The notes: generated from the letters alone by a model not told the origin. DNA of 64,000 nucleotides from Oscillospiraceae bacterium (GCA_015066105.1 SVOY01000001.1:394127-458126); one strand, 5' to 3'; shown: positions 1 through 8,966, numbered from the stretch's first letter. Numbers and translations are program-made.

Positions 1-1
1 T

Positions 2-1237
2 TCTGACAGTAAGGGCAATATTGGAAATGCAAAGAGTGTCGTTTCTTCAAAGATTAAAGAACTTAGGGAAAAAAAGAAATACTATTCCGATTTAGCCTCA
101 AGTCTCGAAAAACTTGCGGATAACATTGAGTATGAAGAGAAAAGTGTTGTTACTGACGTAAGATACATTGCAACTGAGGCACTTGAGCTAAACAGACAGT
201 CTAAATGGCAAGCATTCTGTCAGTGGGCATATGGAACATTTTGTGTTGATATGCTGAACTGGAATCCTATTACTCGCTTTATCGGTAATGGTATAAAGAA
301 AGGCCTTGATTGGGTTCAAGAAAAAGGAACTAAAATTGTTGACTGGTTTAAACATGGTGAAGGCAAATATTATTTAGGAATTGCACTTGACGCCTTAGCA
401 GTTGTTGGCGCAATTGCTGGTACAGTTGCTGCAATTGCTTTAGCTGTTGCCACGGGTGGTGCTGCAGCTCCTTTGGTGGTTGCAGCGGTTGCCTCGACTA
501 TTGGTACAGTAATGACAATGGTTGATTCTGGTTTCTCAATTTATAATAAGGTTAAAGCCTTAAAGGTTGAAAAGGAAACCGGTGATCCTGGACGTGCACG
601 TTATTACGGTAACATCAGCGGTGTCAGCGATACAATTGATAAGACAGATATGGGTGGAAAAACCGCCAACGATGTGTGGGGCGTTGTAGGAACGGGATAT
701 GATGTGGTTCATGTTGCAGCAGACATTACGGCCGTTGTTTCTGGTACAATCGGTGCTGCTGGATTATCCGGACAGGCAGTAAAAAATCCCGTAACCGGAA
801 AGTTTGAACTTAAAACTACATATGATCCTACAAAGATTAAGGGTAACCTGAAGAGCACTTTCCTTGAAAAAATTGGTTTCCGAAATAACGGTGGAAAATG
901 GACATTTAACATCAAGAATTTGTTCAGTACAAAACGGCCTACAGGAACAATGCCAAGAACCGATATATTTAAGAAAGATATTATTGGTGACAAAATTGGA
1001 GATACGACATATAAGACAATCAATAAGATTAAAAAGTATGCGGGTCTTCCCGGTAAATACTATAAAAAGGCGACACAGATTGAGAAGATATTATTGCCGG
1101 ATAGTTCTGATTATGATAGGTTTAAAAATGTAATGAAATATATTGGTGGAACGGATTTTAATATATCCTCTCCTGTTAGTGATTTTAATGATACTGTATT
1201 AGAAATAATTGATACTGTTATTGATATAGCATCGTAA
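2..1237 (+). CDS. LXG-like / type VII secretion cargo-like protein (5' end outside window)
   Basis: The reading frame is open from the first base of the window to the TAA at 1235-1237, so this is the last 411 residues of a longer protein. The visible N-terminal part is charged and helical, like the helical arm of LXG or WXG100-related secretion substrates. It is followed at about residues 125-170 by a long Gly/Ala/Val-rich hydrophobic stretch that could insert in a membrane, then by a Gly/Lys/Thr-rich C-terminal half with no motif I recognise. The next genes encode a small membrane protein, a TPR protein and two WXG100 proteins, which is the usual company of type VIIb secretion cargo. Calling it an effector is inference: no catalytic motif is visible and the N-terminus is missing. 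It could instead be a structural component of the same locus. Confidence 0.5.
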   Translation, partial: SDSKGNIGNAKSVVSSKIKELREKKKYYSDLASSLEKLADNIEYEEKSVVTDVRYIATEALELNRQSKWQAFCQWAYGTFCVDMLNWNPITRFIGNGIKKGLDWVQEKGTKIVDWFKHGEGKYYLGIALDALAVVGAIAGTVAAIALAVATGGAAAPLVVAAVASTIGTVMTMVDSGFSIYNKVKALKVEKETGDPGRARYYGNISGVSDTIDKTDMGGKTANDVWGVVGTGYDVVHVAADITAVVSGTIGAAGLSGQAVKNPVTGKFELKTTYDPTKIKGNLKSTFLEKIGFRNNGGKWTFNIKNLFSTKRPTGTMPRTDIFKKDIIGDKIGDTTYKTINKIKKYAGLPGKYYKKATQIEKILLPDSSDYDRFKNVMKYIGGTDFNISSPVSDFNDTVLEIIDTVIDIAS

Positions 1238-1248
1238 GGAGGGTGTTT

Positions 1249-1818
1249 ATGCAATCTTATGAAGTAAATCAAAGCAAACGAAAAAAAGCAATTAAACAGG
1301 TTGTAAAGACAAATGTTAAAACCGCAAAGAGCGGTGTGAAGTTCTGTTATGGACTAACATGGTTTCTTAGAATTCTAGCTGTTTTTTTAGGATTGGCAAA
1401 CATTCTTTACGTTGTTTTTTTCAGCAGTTATGTTGTTGACATCATTTTCTTGATTATGACATTCGGCTTTCCGTATGGCTTATCCTTCTTGTCGGCAACC
1501 GTTTATATTATTTCTGCCGGAGGAGAATATCGACTGAGAAGAAGAGAAACAATTACTTTTGCAAATGGTGGCTTTGTCTACAGTTATCATGACGATCGTG
1601 TTGGCCTCTCTGATGCTATCTTTGCTTTCAATGTTCTCTATGAGAATATTAGTAAGTACGATTACGATGATAAGACAAAAATCCTTACTTTATATGGAAA
1701 AATCATCGGTGACACCTATGAAAATGGCGAATTAAAAGCATCTGATGAATACAATGAGATATCACTTCTTGATGTGTATGATTTCAGTGTGAAACAATTG
1801 TTAGACGAAAACTGTTAA
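1249..1818 (+). CDS. Small membrane protein of unknown function in the WXG100 locus
   Basis: A 189-residue protein. The ATG at 1249 is chosen because an AAGGAGGG ribosome binding site lies at 1237-1243; it starts 11 bases after the previous stop. A basic N-terminal segment of about 35 residues precedes two or three hydrophobic segments (about residues 35-90). A soluble, probably beta-rich C-terminal half follows. I do not recognise the family. The layout (basic tail, membrane hairpin, cytoplasmic domain) resembles the proteins at 3819 and 10732, which suggests a class of small membrane partners in this island. Its position between a putative cargo and the TPR/WXG100 genes suggests an accessory or immunity-like role, which is not shown by the sequence. 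Confidence 0.7.
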   Translation: MQSYEVNQSKRKKAIKQVVKTNVKTAKSGVKFCYGLTWFLRILAVFLGLANILYVVFFSSYVVDIIFLIMTFGFPYGLSFLSATVYIISAGGEYRLRRRETITFANGGFVYSYHDDRVGLSDAIFAFNVLYENISKYDYDDKTKILTLYGKIIGDTYENGELKASDEYNEISLLDVYDFSVKQLLDENC

Positions 1819-1834
1819 TGTGGAGGAAAGAGAA

Positions 1835-3124
1835 ATGCAAAATGTAACAGAAAATTCTCTTGATTTAATTAATCAAGGTTGTGCATTAATGGCGCAACAG
1901 CAATATGAGCAAGCTTTAGAAAAGTTTTTGCTCGCACAAAAGGACTCGCCTAAGTATATTGACTGCTATGTTAACTTGGGTAATGTTTATTCGTGCTTAG
2001 AAAAATATGATGACGCTCTTGAGAACTTTAAGAAAGCACTGATGCTTGATGAGAAATCATCGACGGTACTCTTTGATATCGGAAACATCATGTACCTAAA
2101 GGGAGACAAGGTTGAGGCTGTCAAATATTATAACAAGGCCGACGAGTGCGGCGACTTGACAGCGGACATGTATGATGTAATTTCCGGTCTGTTTATTGAT
2201 GAGCATGACTATGTGCAAGCACTTCGATATATCAATCGTGCCATTAAGCTTGATCCTATGAATGGCGAGTATTACCTTGAAAAGGCTAAAATCTTTATTG
2301 ATCAGCAGAAGGCAACAGAAGCTCTGGAAACATTGCATGAACTCAACAAGCTGTTGCCAGATGCTTATGAAGCTTACGATATGCTCTCCGAAATTTATAC
2401 AATCAAAAAGGACTACGATAATGCCCTTGGTATTGTGGAAAAGGGACTTGCTCGCTTCCCTGAAGACGTGAATCTCGCGTACCTGAAGCTGAAGGTATTG
2501 ACAAGCTTTGAAAAAGACCAGGACGCCCATGCTTATATTTCTTCCTTAAAGGAATCAGGTGCGTATTATAAGCGCGAAACAGACTTCGCCCTCCTTGAAG
2601 CAGATGTATACTTACGAGGAAAGAACGTAGAAAAGGCAATCGAATGCTTAGAAGGTGCAGCCAAGGGGAACTATAGTAATCAGCAGTTAGGTTTTGTCTT
2701 GTCAACTATCTACTTAAAGTCTGAGCAATTTGACAAGGTAATCAACATTGCTGAGAACATGCTTGCCGCAGAATCTGAATTGTTCTACGCTGCCTCTGCT
2801 AAATTTTATCTTGCTCAGGCAAAATCTTTCCGTGGCGATGATGACGCGGAAAAAGTTCTTCGTGAAATTACTAAGGAATTCCGTCGTATTACAATTATGA
2901 ATCCTTCCTTCTACGAGGGTTATGTTTACAGACTATTGGCACACAAAGCGTTGAAGGAATTCGACGAAGCACTTAACCTTGCTGAATACATGAAGAATCT
3001 TTTCCCTGATCGTCCGGATGGATATGTATTTAAGTACACAATCTATAAAGATATGAATGATCTGGAAAAGGCCGAACAAGAAAAGAGAGAGGCATTGAAT
3101 ATAGATTCTTCTTTCGTATTCTAA
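1835..3124 (+). CDS. Tetratricopeptide repeat protein
   Basis: A 429-residue protein made almost entirely of TPR units of about 34 residues, with the usual pattern of small residues and the A-L-x-x-F/Y-x-x-A-L signature. Examples are the QYEQALEKF and KYDDALENF units near residues 25 and 58. No signal peptide or membrane segment is visible, so it is probably cytoplasmic. The ATG at 1835 follows a GGAGG at 1822-1826; an upstream in-frame GTG at 1820 overlaps that site and is rejected. It is the third gene of a tight run ending in two WXG100 genes. TPR proteins serve as scaffolds or chaperones, so a role in handling secretion substrates is plausible but inferred. Confidence 0.85.
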   Translation: MQNVTENSLDLINQGCALMAQQQYEQALEKFLLAQKDSPKYIDCYVNLGNVYSCLEKYDDALENFKKALMLDEKSSTVLFDIGNIMYLKGDKVEAVKYYNKADECGDLTADMYDVISGLFIDEHDYVQALRYINRAIKLDPMNGEYYLEKAKIFIDQQKATEALETLHELNKLLPDAYEAYDMLSEIYTIKKDYDNALGIVEKGLARFPEDVNLAYLKLKVLTSFEKDQDAHAYISSLKESGAYYKRETDFALLEADVYLRGKNVEKAIECLEGAAKGNYSNQQLGFVLSTIYLKSEQFDKVINIAENMLAAESELFYAASAKFYLAQAKSFRGDDDAEKVLREITKEFRRITIMNPSFYEGYVYRLLAHKALKEFDEALNLAEYMKNLFPDRPDGYVFKYTIYKDMNDLEKAEQEKREALNIDSSFVF

Positions 3125-3134
3125 GGAGGTTATT

Positions 3135-3425
3135 ATGGCAGATATTACCTACGATATCGATAAGTTGAAAAAAGCAAAAGAAGCAATAGATGATCTTATT
3201 GATAATCTAAATGATGACAACAAAAAACTCACGGAGGCCTTAGCTGATTTGAAAACTGGCTGGAAAACAGATACAGGTACGAAATTCTTTGATGAACATA
3301 AGGATACCTGGACTGAATACGTGAAGAAGTATGTCAAGAAGCTCAAAGGAGTTAGCGATATGCTCCAAAAAGCTATTGACAGATATGAAAATATCGGTAG
3401 TGAAGTGAAAAATCTTAAGGTTTAA
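3135..3425 (+). CDS. WXG100-family protein (ESAT-6-like), W-x-T variant
   Basis: A 96-residue, highly charged helical hairpin protein with an AAGGAGG site just before the ATG. The turn between the two predicted helices carries GWKTDTG near residue 42, so the canonical W-x-G is W-x-T followed by G. Size and charge pattern match WXG100 proteins, which are secreted as dimers by type VII systems. Another WXG100 protein lies 39 bases downstream, so the two could form a heterodimer. No C-terminal Y-x-x-x-D/E secretion motif is obvious except YENIGSE near residue 84, which approximates it. Confidence 0.8.
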   Translation: MADITYDIDKLKKAKEAIDDLIDNLNDDNKKLTEALADLKTGWKTDTGTKFFDEHKDTWTEYVKKYVKKLKGVSDMLQKAIDRYENIGSEVKNLKV

Positions 3426-3464
3426 CACTTTATTATATACTTTAATTTAAAGGAGGTGAAAACA

Positions 3465-3749
3465 ATGGCAATCTATGTTGAAAGAGAAGGTATTGAATCT
3501 TGTATCAAGAAGATTCAGGATGCTATTGAGCAGCTCCAGTCTGCAGCATCCGACATTGACAAGACAATGGGAGAACTTCCGACATATTGGCAGGGTGCTG
3601 CTTATGACAAAGCATCTACTACTTATATTGACGAGTATCAGACATTGTTGACTAAAACTGTGCCTGACAGTGTTGATAGCTTTAAGCAGTTCATCAACGG
3701 TTGTAAGGATACGATCATTGATATTGATAACCAGCTTTCTGGACAGTAA
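3465..3749 (+). CDS. WXG100-family protein (ESAT-6-like)
   Basis: A 94-residue protein with a clear helical hairpin and the motif YWQG (W-x-G) at about residues 40-43. The ATG at 3465 follows AAAGGAGGTG; a GTG at 3456 lies inside this ribosome binding site and is rejected. WXG100 proteins are small substrates and structural partners of type VIIb secretion. No EssC-type ATPase, EsaA or EssB gene is visible here, so the core machine, if present, lies upstream of the window or elsewhere. A hairpin terminator follows directly, which makes this the last gene of its transcript. Confidence 0.88.
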   Translation: MAIYVEREGIESCIKKIQDAIEQLQSAASDIDKTMGELPTYWQGAAYDKASTTYIDEYQTLLTKTVPDSVDSFKQFINGCKDTIIDIDNQLSGQ

Positions 3750-3766
3750 CAATGAACTCAAATTTG

Positions 3767-3804
3767 CCTACCTGTCCTTAAATGGATAGGTAGGTTGTTC
3801 TTTT
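3767..3804 (+). terminator. Hairpin terminator after the WXG100 genes
   Basis: An 11-bp stem (CCTACCTGTCC at 3767-3777 with GGATAGGTAGG at 3784-3794, one G-T pair) with a 6-base loop is followed by a T-rich tail. It sits 18 bases after the stop of the second WXG100 gene. Confidence 0.8.
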
Positions 3805-3818
3805 AATAGGAGATGAAA

Positions 3819-4274
3819 ATGAAGCAGGAATTTAATATAAAATTGCAAGGCAAACAATATGCAAAGAGGCACGGAAGATTAGTTTTTATGCTATTATGCT
3901 TTATCGTTTCTATTGTTATACTAATGATGTATTCTTCTAGGTATTTTATCGCTTTGATGGCTCCGGTGTTTTATCTTATCCTGCGACTTAAGAACGTATC
4001 GGCTGAAAAAAACTTCTTAACTGATGCTGTTTGCACAGTTATTACTCATGATTTTGGCGTGGTATTATCCATTAAATCAGCACAGTCAAAATTGTGTGAA
4101 ACATATAACGTGTTGTATTCAACTGTAAATGATTTTTCAGTTTGTGGACGAAAGGTTAGTGTTTGTTATACAAGCAACGAAAAAGGCAAGTTGCGTAATA
4201 GAATTATTGAATTTCATATTCTGCCTAATGATGTTGTATTTTGGTGTGAATTGTCAAATAAATTTAGCAAATAG
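3819..4274 (+). CDS. Small membrane protein of unknown function
   Basis: A 151-residue protein with a basic N-terminus, two hydrophobic segments at about residues 22-40 and 44-60, and a cytoplasmic C-terminal half rich in beta-type residues. The ATG at 3819 is preferred over one at 3813 because TAGGAG at 3807-3812 gives normal spacing only for the former. It follows the terminator of the WXG100 transcript, so it may be transcribed separately. The overall design is like YcxB-type proteins (membrane hairpin plus a small soluble domain), but similarity is too weak to assign it. Confidence 0.65.
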   Translation: MKQEFNIKLQGKQYAKRHGRLVFMLLCFIVSIVILMMYSSRYFIALMAPVFYLILRLKNVSAEKNFLTDAVCTVITHDFGVVLSIKSAQSKLCETYNVLYSTVNDFSVCGRKVSVCYTSNEKGKLRNRIIEFHILPNDVVFWCELSNKFSK

Positions 4275-4336
4275 TTTTCACTAAGGAAATTGAAACCATC
4301 TTTGGACATCTTTTTTACAAATGTAGCAAGGTGGAG

Positions 4337-4720
4337 ATGTACCTATTAAGATAATAAGAAATGATATAACTTAAATTGAATGCGATGTCATTGTTAATGC
4401 CCATTCCTTTTTGAGAGGCGGCGTTGATGGCGCTATACATAGAGCTACTGGCAAGGGGCTCCTTTTGGAATGCATGAAAATTGGTGGATGTAAGGTTGGC
4501 CAGGCAAAGCTCACAAAAGCTTATAAACTCTCTTCTAAACATATTATACATACAGATTGTCCGAAGGGGAAAGGCGGCAAAAATGTCGAGAAAGAGCTTT
4601 TGGGGAGCTGTTATAGGAAGTCGCTGACGCTTGCTTTAAACAACAAGGTGAATCTGGTGCGTTTTCTTTAAATTCAAGAGGAGTATACGGATACCATAAG
4701 ATCAAGCATTGTAAGACGAG
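4337..4720 (+). pseudogene. Decayed macrodomain gene (O-acetyl-ADP-ribose deacetylase type)
   Basis: The open part (4411-4671) contains a clear macrodomain core: GGVDGAIHRATGKGLLLEC, then GGCKVGQAKLTKAY and IIHTD. Upstream in the same frame, IKIIRNDIT and DVIVNA match the domain start, but a TAA at 4372-4374 interrupts them. The Asn-rich loop before GGVDGAIH is shortened. Downstream, after the apparent stop near 4671, the match resumes in another frame with SRGVYGYHK and then, after a further shift, DQAL. The gene therefore has at least one nonsense change, a small deletion and two frameshifts. Intact relatives bind ADP-ribose. It lies immediately before a gene that begins with a different ADP-ribose-processing fold. 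Confidence 0.85.
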
Positions 4721-4747
4721 AATTGTTTGAAGGATCAGGAGGGAAAC

Positions 4748-7700
4748 ATGAAAAAAGAAAAGCTTATAAAATGCTTTGAAGATACCATTAAGATTTCTAA
4801 ATCAAATAAGTTGGCTGAAAAAACAGAAAAAGCAATATTGTCAAACAAGATTTACTGTGAAAACAGCACTTGTAATACTCCCAAAGTTAAAAGTGGAGTA
4901 CACAATGACAATATAATTGTTGAGCAGAACACTACATTTAACGCAGCAAAAAAATACAGCCATTTAGGCAGAATGGCTGTGTTGAACTTTGCCAATCCTG
5001 TAAATCCGGGGGGCGGAGTGCAAAACGGTGCAATGGCTCAGGAAGAATGCTTGTGCAGAAGCAGTAATTTATATCTATGCCTTTGTGCAGATAATGTGCG
5101 TGACGATTATTATTCATATCATTCTAAAAAAGGGAATCAGTTCTGGTCAGACAGATTAATATACACACGTGATGTAACTGTATTTAAAGATGACAAAGAC
5201 ATCCCCAAACTTTTACCTGAAAAAGAATGGTTTGATGTTGATGTAATCACATGTGCTGCTCCTTATCTTGCAAAGAGGAAGTATACAAACTTAACTGCAT
5301 TATCGCAATTATTTGAAAGTAGAATTAAAAATATTTTTGAAGCCGCAATAGATAATAATGTTGATGTTTTGATTTTAGGTGCATTTGGTTGTGGCGCTTT
5401 TAAGAATCCACCTAAAATCGTTTCGGAGGCATTTCGTAAGGTTATATATACAAATTGTTATTATGAAAAATTTAAGAAAATTATATTCGCAATTAAGCCA
5501 ACAAGTGAAAATTGTTCTAATTATAGAGCTTTTGATGATTCATTAATAGATCATTCTGATGAGTGTCAGTTGTTGTTTTCTTACCTTGAAAAAAGATACG
5601 ATAAAATTCCTGAATATATAAATAATATTATGATTAAGAATAGTCATTATGAAAATTGGGTAGAATATCATAATAAATATTTTGGTAAACAGTTTTCTAT
5701 TCTTGGAGACTCTATAAGTACGCTTGATGGTTATAATCCACTAGGATATAATGTTTTTTACAAGGATGATAATTGTGAAAAATCCGGAATTAAACAAATG
5801 AGTGACACATGGTGGGGTAAAGTGATCGACTTTTTTGGCGGTGAACTTCTTGTTAATAATTCCTGGTCGGGCAGTCGGGTAACAAAGCTACACAACAAAG
5901 AATCTCTTTTTCCATCAGGATGCTCTGATGAACGCACATCAGCATTACACATCAATAATGTTAAGCCTGATGTAATAATTGTGTATCTCGGTACAAATGA
6001 CTGGGCCTATGGTGCCAGAACGGGAAATGATACAAAGCTTCTTGGCGAGGATGATAATGAGCATTTTGATGAAGCTTATGGATGTATGATAAAAAAACTT
6101 AAGCGTAATTATCCGGAAAGTGAAATCTGGTGTTGCACACTAAATAAAACATTTATGTCCCAAAAACCATCTTTTGTATTTCCAGAAAAACACAGTGGTA
6201 TCCATATTGAGGAATATAACGAAATTATCAGACGTGTTGCAAGTTATACGAATTGTAAACTTATCGATTTATATAGTTACAACCTCCCTTATGATGCAGT
6301 TGACGGTTCGCATCCGAATGCTGATGGTATGAATACATTAGCAACTTTAATGATAAGGGAAATTGGCGGAGAAGAGATTAATAAATTTCTTGATTGTTCT
6401 GCATCTCTTGATTATTATGATGATATATTAGATCTTACAGTGAAAAATACAGGAGAAAAGATTTACTGTAGTAAAAATATGGTGCGTGTTGGGCGAGAAA
6501 GAGAGTATGTTGATATTTATTTTGGTAATCAAGAAATATCAAGATGCCAGGGACTTTTTATATATAAAAATAACAGATGGTTTTTGTGTGACACTAATTC
6601 GATTAATGGTACTTGGTTAAATGGTAAAAGAATTGAATCACGAAAAGAGTACGAGTTGTGCGCAAATGATGTTATTAATTTTGCCAATGTTTTAGAAGTA
6701 ATATTCAATAAAATTACAAATTTGAATTTAGATGATTTAAAACATGGATTTGTAATTGCAGATGAATATACGGGTGGTATAAAGTTTGTATGTAAGAAGT
6801 GCGGTAAAATTAAACATGAAAGCACAGTATATTCTAATTACACAGAATGTGATAATGATGTTACTGTTGAACTGGATGCTGATAAAACAACCATTGCTTA
6901 TGATAATTCTAATTTACAACAGCTTGGTTTTGTTGGTAAGGTTTTATACGAAAAGTATTCAGTTTTAAAACAGATTCCTTCCGGAGGCTTTTTTAAGATT
7001 TATTTAGTTGAGGACATTAAAACAAATAAAAAGATGTTAATGAAAGTATGTGATAAAAGTCAAAAAGATTATACTGATAATATTCGTGAAATTATACTTC
7101 AGGAACCAAAAATGATGATGAAATTTAATCATCCTGCGATGCCGAAGGTTTTTGATGTGATTGAGGATAGTAGGTATATATTAATTATCAGAAATTATTT
7201 TGAAGGGGAATCTTTGGATATTGTTATTCGGAATAAAGGGCCTCAGTCAGCAGAAAAAGTTGTCGAATGGGGCAAGCAGCTTTGCGATGCACTTTCGTAT
7301 TTGCACAATCTTACTCCGCCTCACATTTATAGGGATATGAAACCGCATAATGTGGCTTTAACTCCTGAAGGTAATTTAAAATTGATTGATTTCGGAATAA
7401 TGAGGCTGTATAATCCTCAGAAATCATGTGATACTACAAACTTAGGCACCAAAGGTTATGCAGCACCTGAACAATATGGTGGTTTAGGTCAAACGGATGC
7501 GAGAACAGATATCTTCGGCTTGGGTATGACGTTGTGTGAGTTGGTTACCGGCGAAGATCCTAAAAAGCGAGAATATGTACATAGACCAATACGTCAAAAT
7601 AATCCGGATTTGCCTAAGGGTTTGGAATACATAATTTCTAAATGTACTGAAATTGATCCTAAAAACAGATATCAGTCATGTTCTGAATTGTTGGATGATC

Positions 7701-7765
7701 TTAATAATTATATGAGTTTGCCAAAATCTAAAGGAATTTTCGGGAAGTTTTTTGGAAAACAATGA
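4748..7765 (+). CDS. Four-domain fusion: PARG-type macrodomain, SGNH hydrolase, FHA, Ser/Thr protein kinase
   Basis: A 1005-residue protein. The ATG at 4748 follows AGGAGGG at 4737-4743; a TTG seven codons upstream lies before that site and is rejected. Residues about 1-265 match the bacterial poly(ADP-ribose) glycohydrolase type (NFANPVNPGGGVQNGAMAQEE near 80-100; GAFGCGAFKNPP near 211). Residues about 315-540 are an SGNH/GDSL hydrolase, with GDSIS near 320, a GTND block near 415 and DGSHPNADGM near 519. Residues about 570-650 are an FHA phosphothreonine-binding domain (VGRE, then NSINGTWLNGKRI). A C-x2-C pair follows near 681. Residues about 735-985 are a Hanks-type kinase: Lys in LMKV near 765, YRDMKPHN near 861, DFG near 881 and APE near 905. 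The Gly-rich loop is weak (SGGFF). There is no membrane segment. The kinase could phosphorylate a type VII component and the FHA could bind it; that link is inferred from position. All catalytic motifs appear present. Confidence 0.88.
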   Translation: MKKEKLIKCFEDTIKISKSNKLAEKTEKAILSNKIYCENSTCNTPKVKSGVHNDNIIVEQNTTFNAAKKYSHLGRMAVLNFANPVNPGGGVQNGAMAQEECLCRSSNLYLCLCADNVRDDYYSYHSKKGNQFWSDRLIYTRDVTVFKDDKDIPKLLPEKEWFDVDVITCAAPYLAKRKYTNLTALSQLFESRIKNIFEAAIDNNVDVLILGAFGCGAFKNPPKIVSEAFRKVIYTNCYYEKFKKIIFAIKPTSENCSNYRAFDDSLIDHSDECQLLFSYLEKRYDKIPEYINNIMIKNSHYENWVEYHNKYFGKQFSILGDSISTLDGYNPLGYNVFYKDDNCEKSGIKQMSDTWWGKVIDFFGGELLVNNSWSGSRVTKLHNKESLFPSGCSDERTSALHINNVKPDVIIVYLGTNDWAYGARTGNDTKLLGEDDNEHFDEAYGCMIKKLKRNYPESEIWCCTLNKTFMSQKPSFVFPEKHSGIHIEEYNEIIRRVASYTNCKLIDLYSYNLPYDAVDGSHPNADGMNTLATLMIREIGGEEINKFLDCSASLDYYDDILDLTVKNTGEKIYCSKNMVRVGREREYVDIYFGNQEISRCQGLFIYKNNRWFLCDTNSINGTWLNGKRIESRKEYELCANDVINFANVLEVIFNKITNLNLDDLKHGFVIADEYTGGIKFVCKKCGKIKHESTVYSNYTECDNDVTVELDADKTTIAYDNSNLQQLGFVGKVLYEKYSVLKQIPSGGFFKIYLVEDIKTNKKMLMKVCDKSQKDYTDNIREIILQEPKMMMKFNHPAMPKVFDVIEDSRYILIIRNYFEGESLDIVIRNKGPQSAEKVVEWGKQLCDALSYLHNLTPPHIYRDMKPHNVALTPEGNLKLIDFGIMRLYNPQKSCDTTNLGTKGYAAPEQYGGLGQTDARTDIFGLGMTLCELVTGEDPKKREYVHRPIRQNNPDLPKGLEYIISKCTEIDPKNRYQSCSELLDDLNNYMSLPKSKGIFGKFFGKQ

Positions 7766-7782
7766 TTTTTTTGCTAATATTT

Positions 7783-7810
7783 GACACCGTAGGATGTGTC
7801 TAGCGGTGTC
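7783..7810 (+). terminator. Possible weak terminator hairpin
   Basis: A 7-bp inverted repeat, GACACCG (7783-7789) and CGGTGTC (7804-7810), stands 17 bases after the kinase fusion gene. The T-tract is poor, so it may only be an RNA 3'-end structure. Confidence 0.4.
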
Positions 7811-7939
7811 ATTTGATAGTATATTCACCAACACATTTCTTATGCAGAGGGTAGAATGCAGCATTATGTGAAATTAGCCGATTTTCTGCAAAGTTAAGAA
7901 TGTTTCAATACTTTAAATAAAAAGTAAGGAAATGAGAAA

Positions 7940-8323
7940 ATGAATGAAAATAAAGAAGTGAAATATAAAAATTCTATCTTAGCAAAAACTCTTATTATTG
8001 GCTAAGCCTATGAGTCCATGGTACTCATGTTTCCGGTTGTTTTTGTTTATGAAGCATTTAATTCTGGTTTTACTGAGGATACAATAGTGATTATGTTTGT
8101 TGCACCTTGTGTTTTTCTTATCGGTTTTTTGTTAAAAAATTGGGGCAAAAAATTGAAGATAGAAAAAAATATAAGTTTTGGTTAAAATTTATAACAGAAA
8201 AAGATTATATAGAAAAAATAAAAAAATGATGATAATTTTGCTAAAATTATATATGATAATTCTCCGAATAAAAAATGTCGCAAGTATCTTATTGAATTGA
8301 ATAGCAGTATAGCAAATATATGA
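7940..8323 (+). pseudogene. Broken small membrane protein gene
   Basis: An ATG at 7940 with TAAGGA upstream begins a frame that hits TAA at 8003-8005 after 21 codons. The same frame continues with two clear hydrophobic segments (around SMVLMFPVVFVYEAF and IVIMFVAPCVFLIGFLL) up to TAA at 8183-8185. The coding character then continues in a shifted frame (KYKFWLKFITEKDY) and again, after further stops, to a TGA at 8321-8323. One nonsense change plus frameshifts make this a decayed gene. The family is not recognised. The layout resembles the other small membrane proteins of the island. Confidence 0.6.
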
Positions 8324-8432
8324 GATAGATTTATTTAAGTTGCTTTATAAAAATCTATTTGTTTACTTCAAATAAAGCAAAAATGCAATCATTAATAATC
8401 CTTAAAAGTCATTAAGATGGAGGTAGAAAACC

Positions 8433-8966
8433 ATGATATTCTTTAAAAAGAAAAATAAAACAATTGAAGAAAAAGGTGATGTTTCTCAGCTAGTTTCTTC
8501 AAAAACAGAGGTCGAAAAAGATAAGTCTGTTTCACCCCCTCGTAAAAGTGCAATGTATAAGTTTAAGCCTATTTATTCAAATTATGAATCAATTGAGGAA
8601 GTTGTAAATATTATTGAAGAAATAGAAATTACGCTTGAGAGGATACATACATGGGGTACGAGTTCATCTCACGATGGAGATATTGGGTTCGATAACTCAT
8701 ATAATAATATGGCTGAATTTAAATCCAAAGTATTTGAAGATTACAAACGGGCAAAAGAAAGGTATAAAGATTGTGCTAATCTAAATTGGGGATGTACAAT
8801 TTTTTCGTTTTATAAGAGTTTTAGAGATAAAGGGATGCAAATCAGCATAATTTCTATTGGTCCGGAAGCTGAAGAAATCAATTTTTTAATCGACTATACT
8901 GATGAAGATGAATTTAAAGTGGAAAGTGTAATTGTAAAGGTAGAAGAATATTTAGAAGAGTATTAA
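8433..8966 (+). CDS. Hypothetical protein, acidic, cytoplasmic
   Basis: A 177-residue protein with a TGGAGGT ribosome binding site 8 bases before the ATG. The first 45 residues are Lys/Glu/Ser-rich and probably disordered. The remainder is a mixed alpha/beta domain with an acidic C-terminal helix (VIVKVEEYLEEY). It has no signal peptide, membrane segment or known motif, and I do not recognise the family. It lies in the AT-rich island between a decayed membrane protein gene and a candidate non-coding RNA, with its own ribosome binding site but no obvious promoter. Confidence 0.6.
   Translation: MIFFKKKNKTIEEKGDVSQLVSSKTEVEKDKSVSPPRKSAMYKFKPIYSNYESIEEVVNIIEEIEITLERIHTWGTSSSHDGDIGFDNSYNNMAEFKSKVFEDYKRAKERYKDCANLNWGCTIFSFYKSFRDKGMQISIISIGPEAEEINFLIDYTDEDEFKVESVIVKVEEYLEEY

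Noticed and set aside
4727..4747. TTG start upstream of the PARG fusion
   Set aside because: It lies before the AGGAGGG ribosome binding site that serves the ATG at 4748.
7940..8185. Stop-codon readthrough or recoding at TAA 8003-8005
   Set aside because: Further frameshifts and stops downstream show general decay, and no recoding signal is visible.
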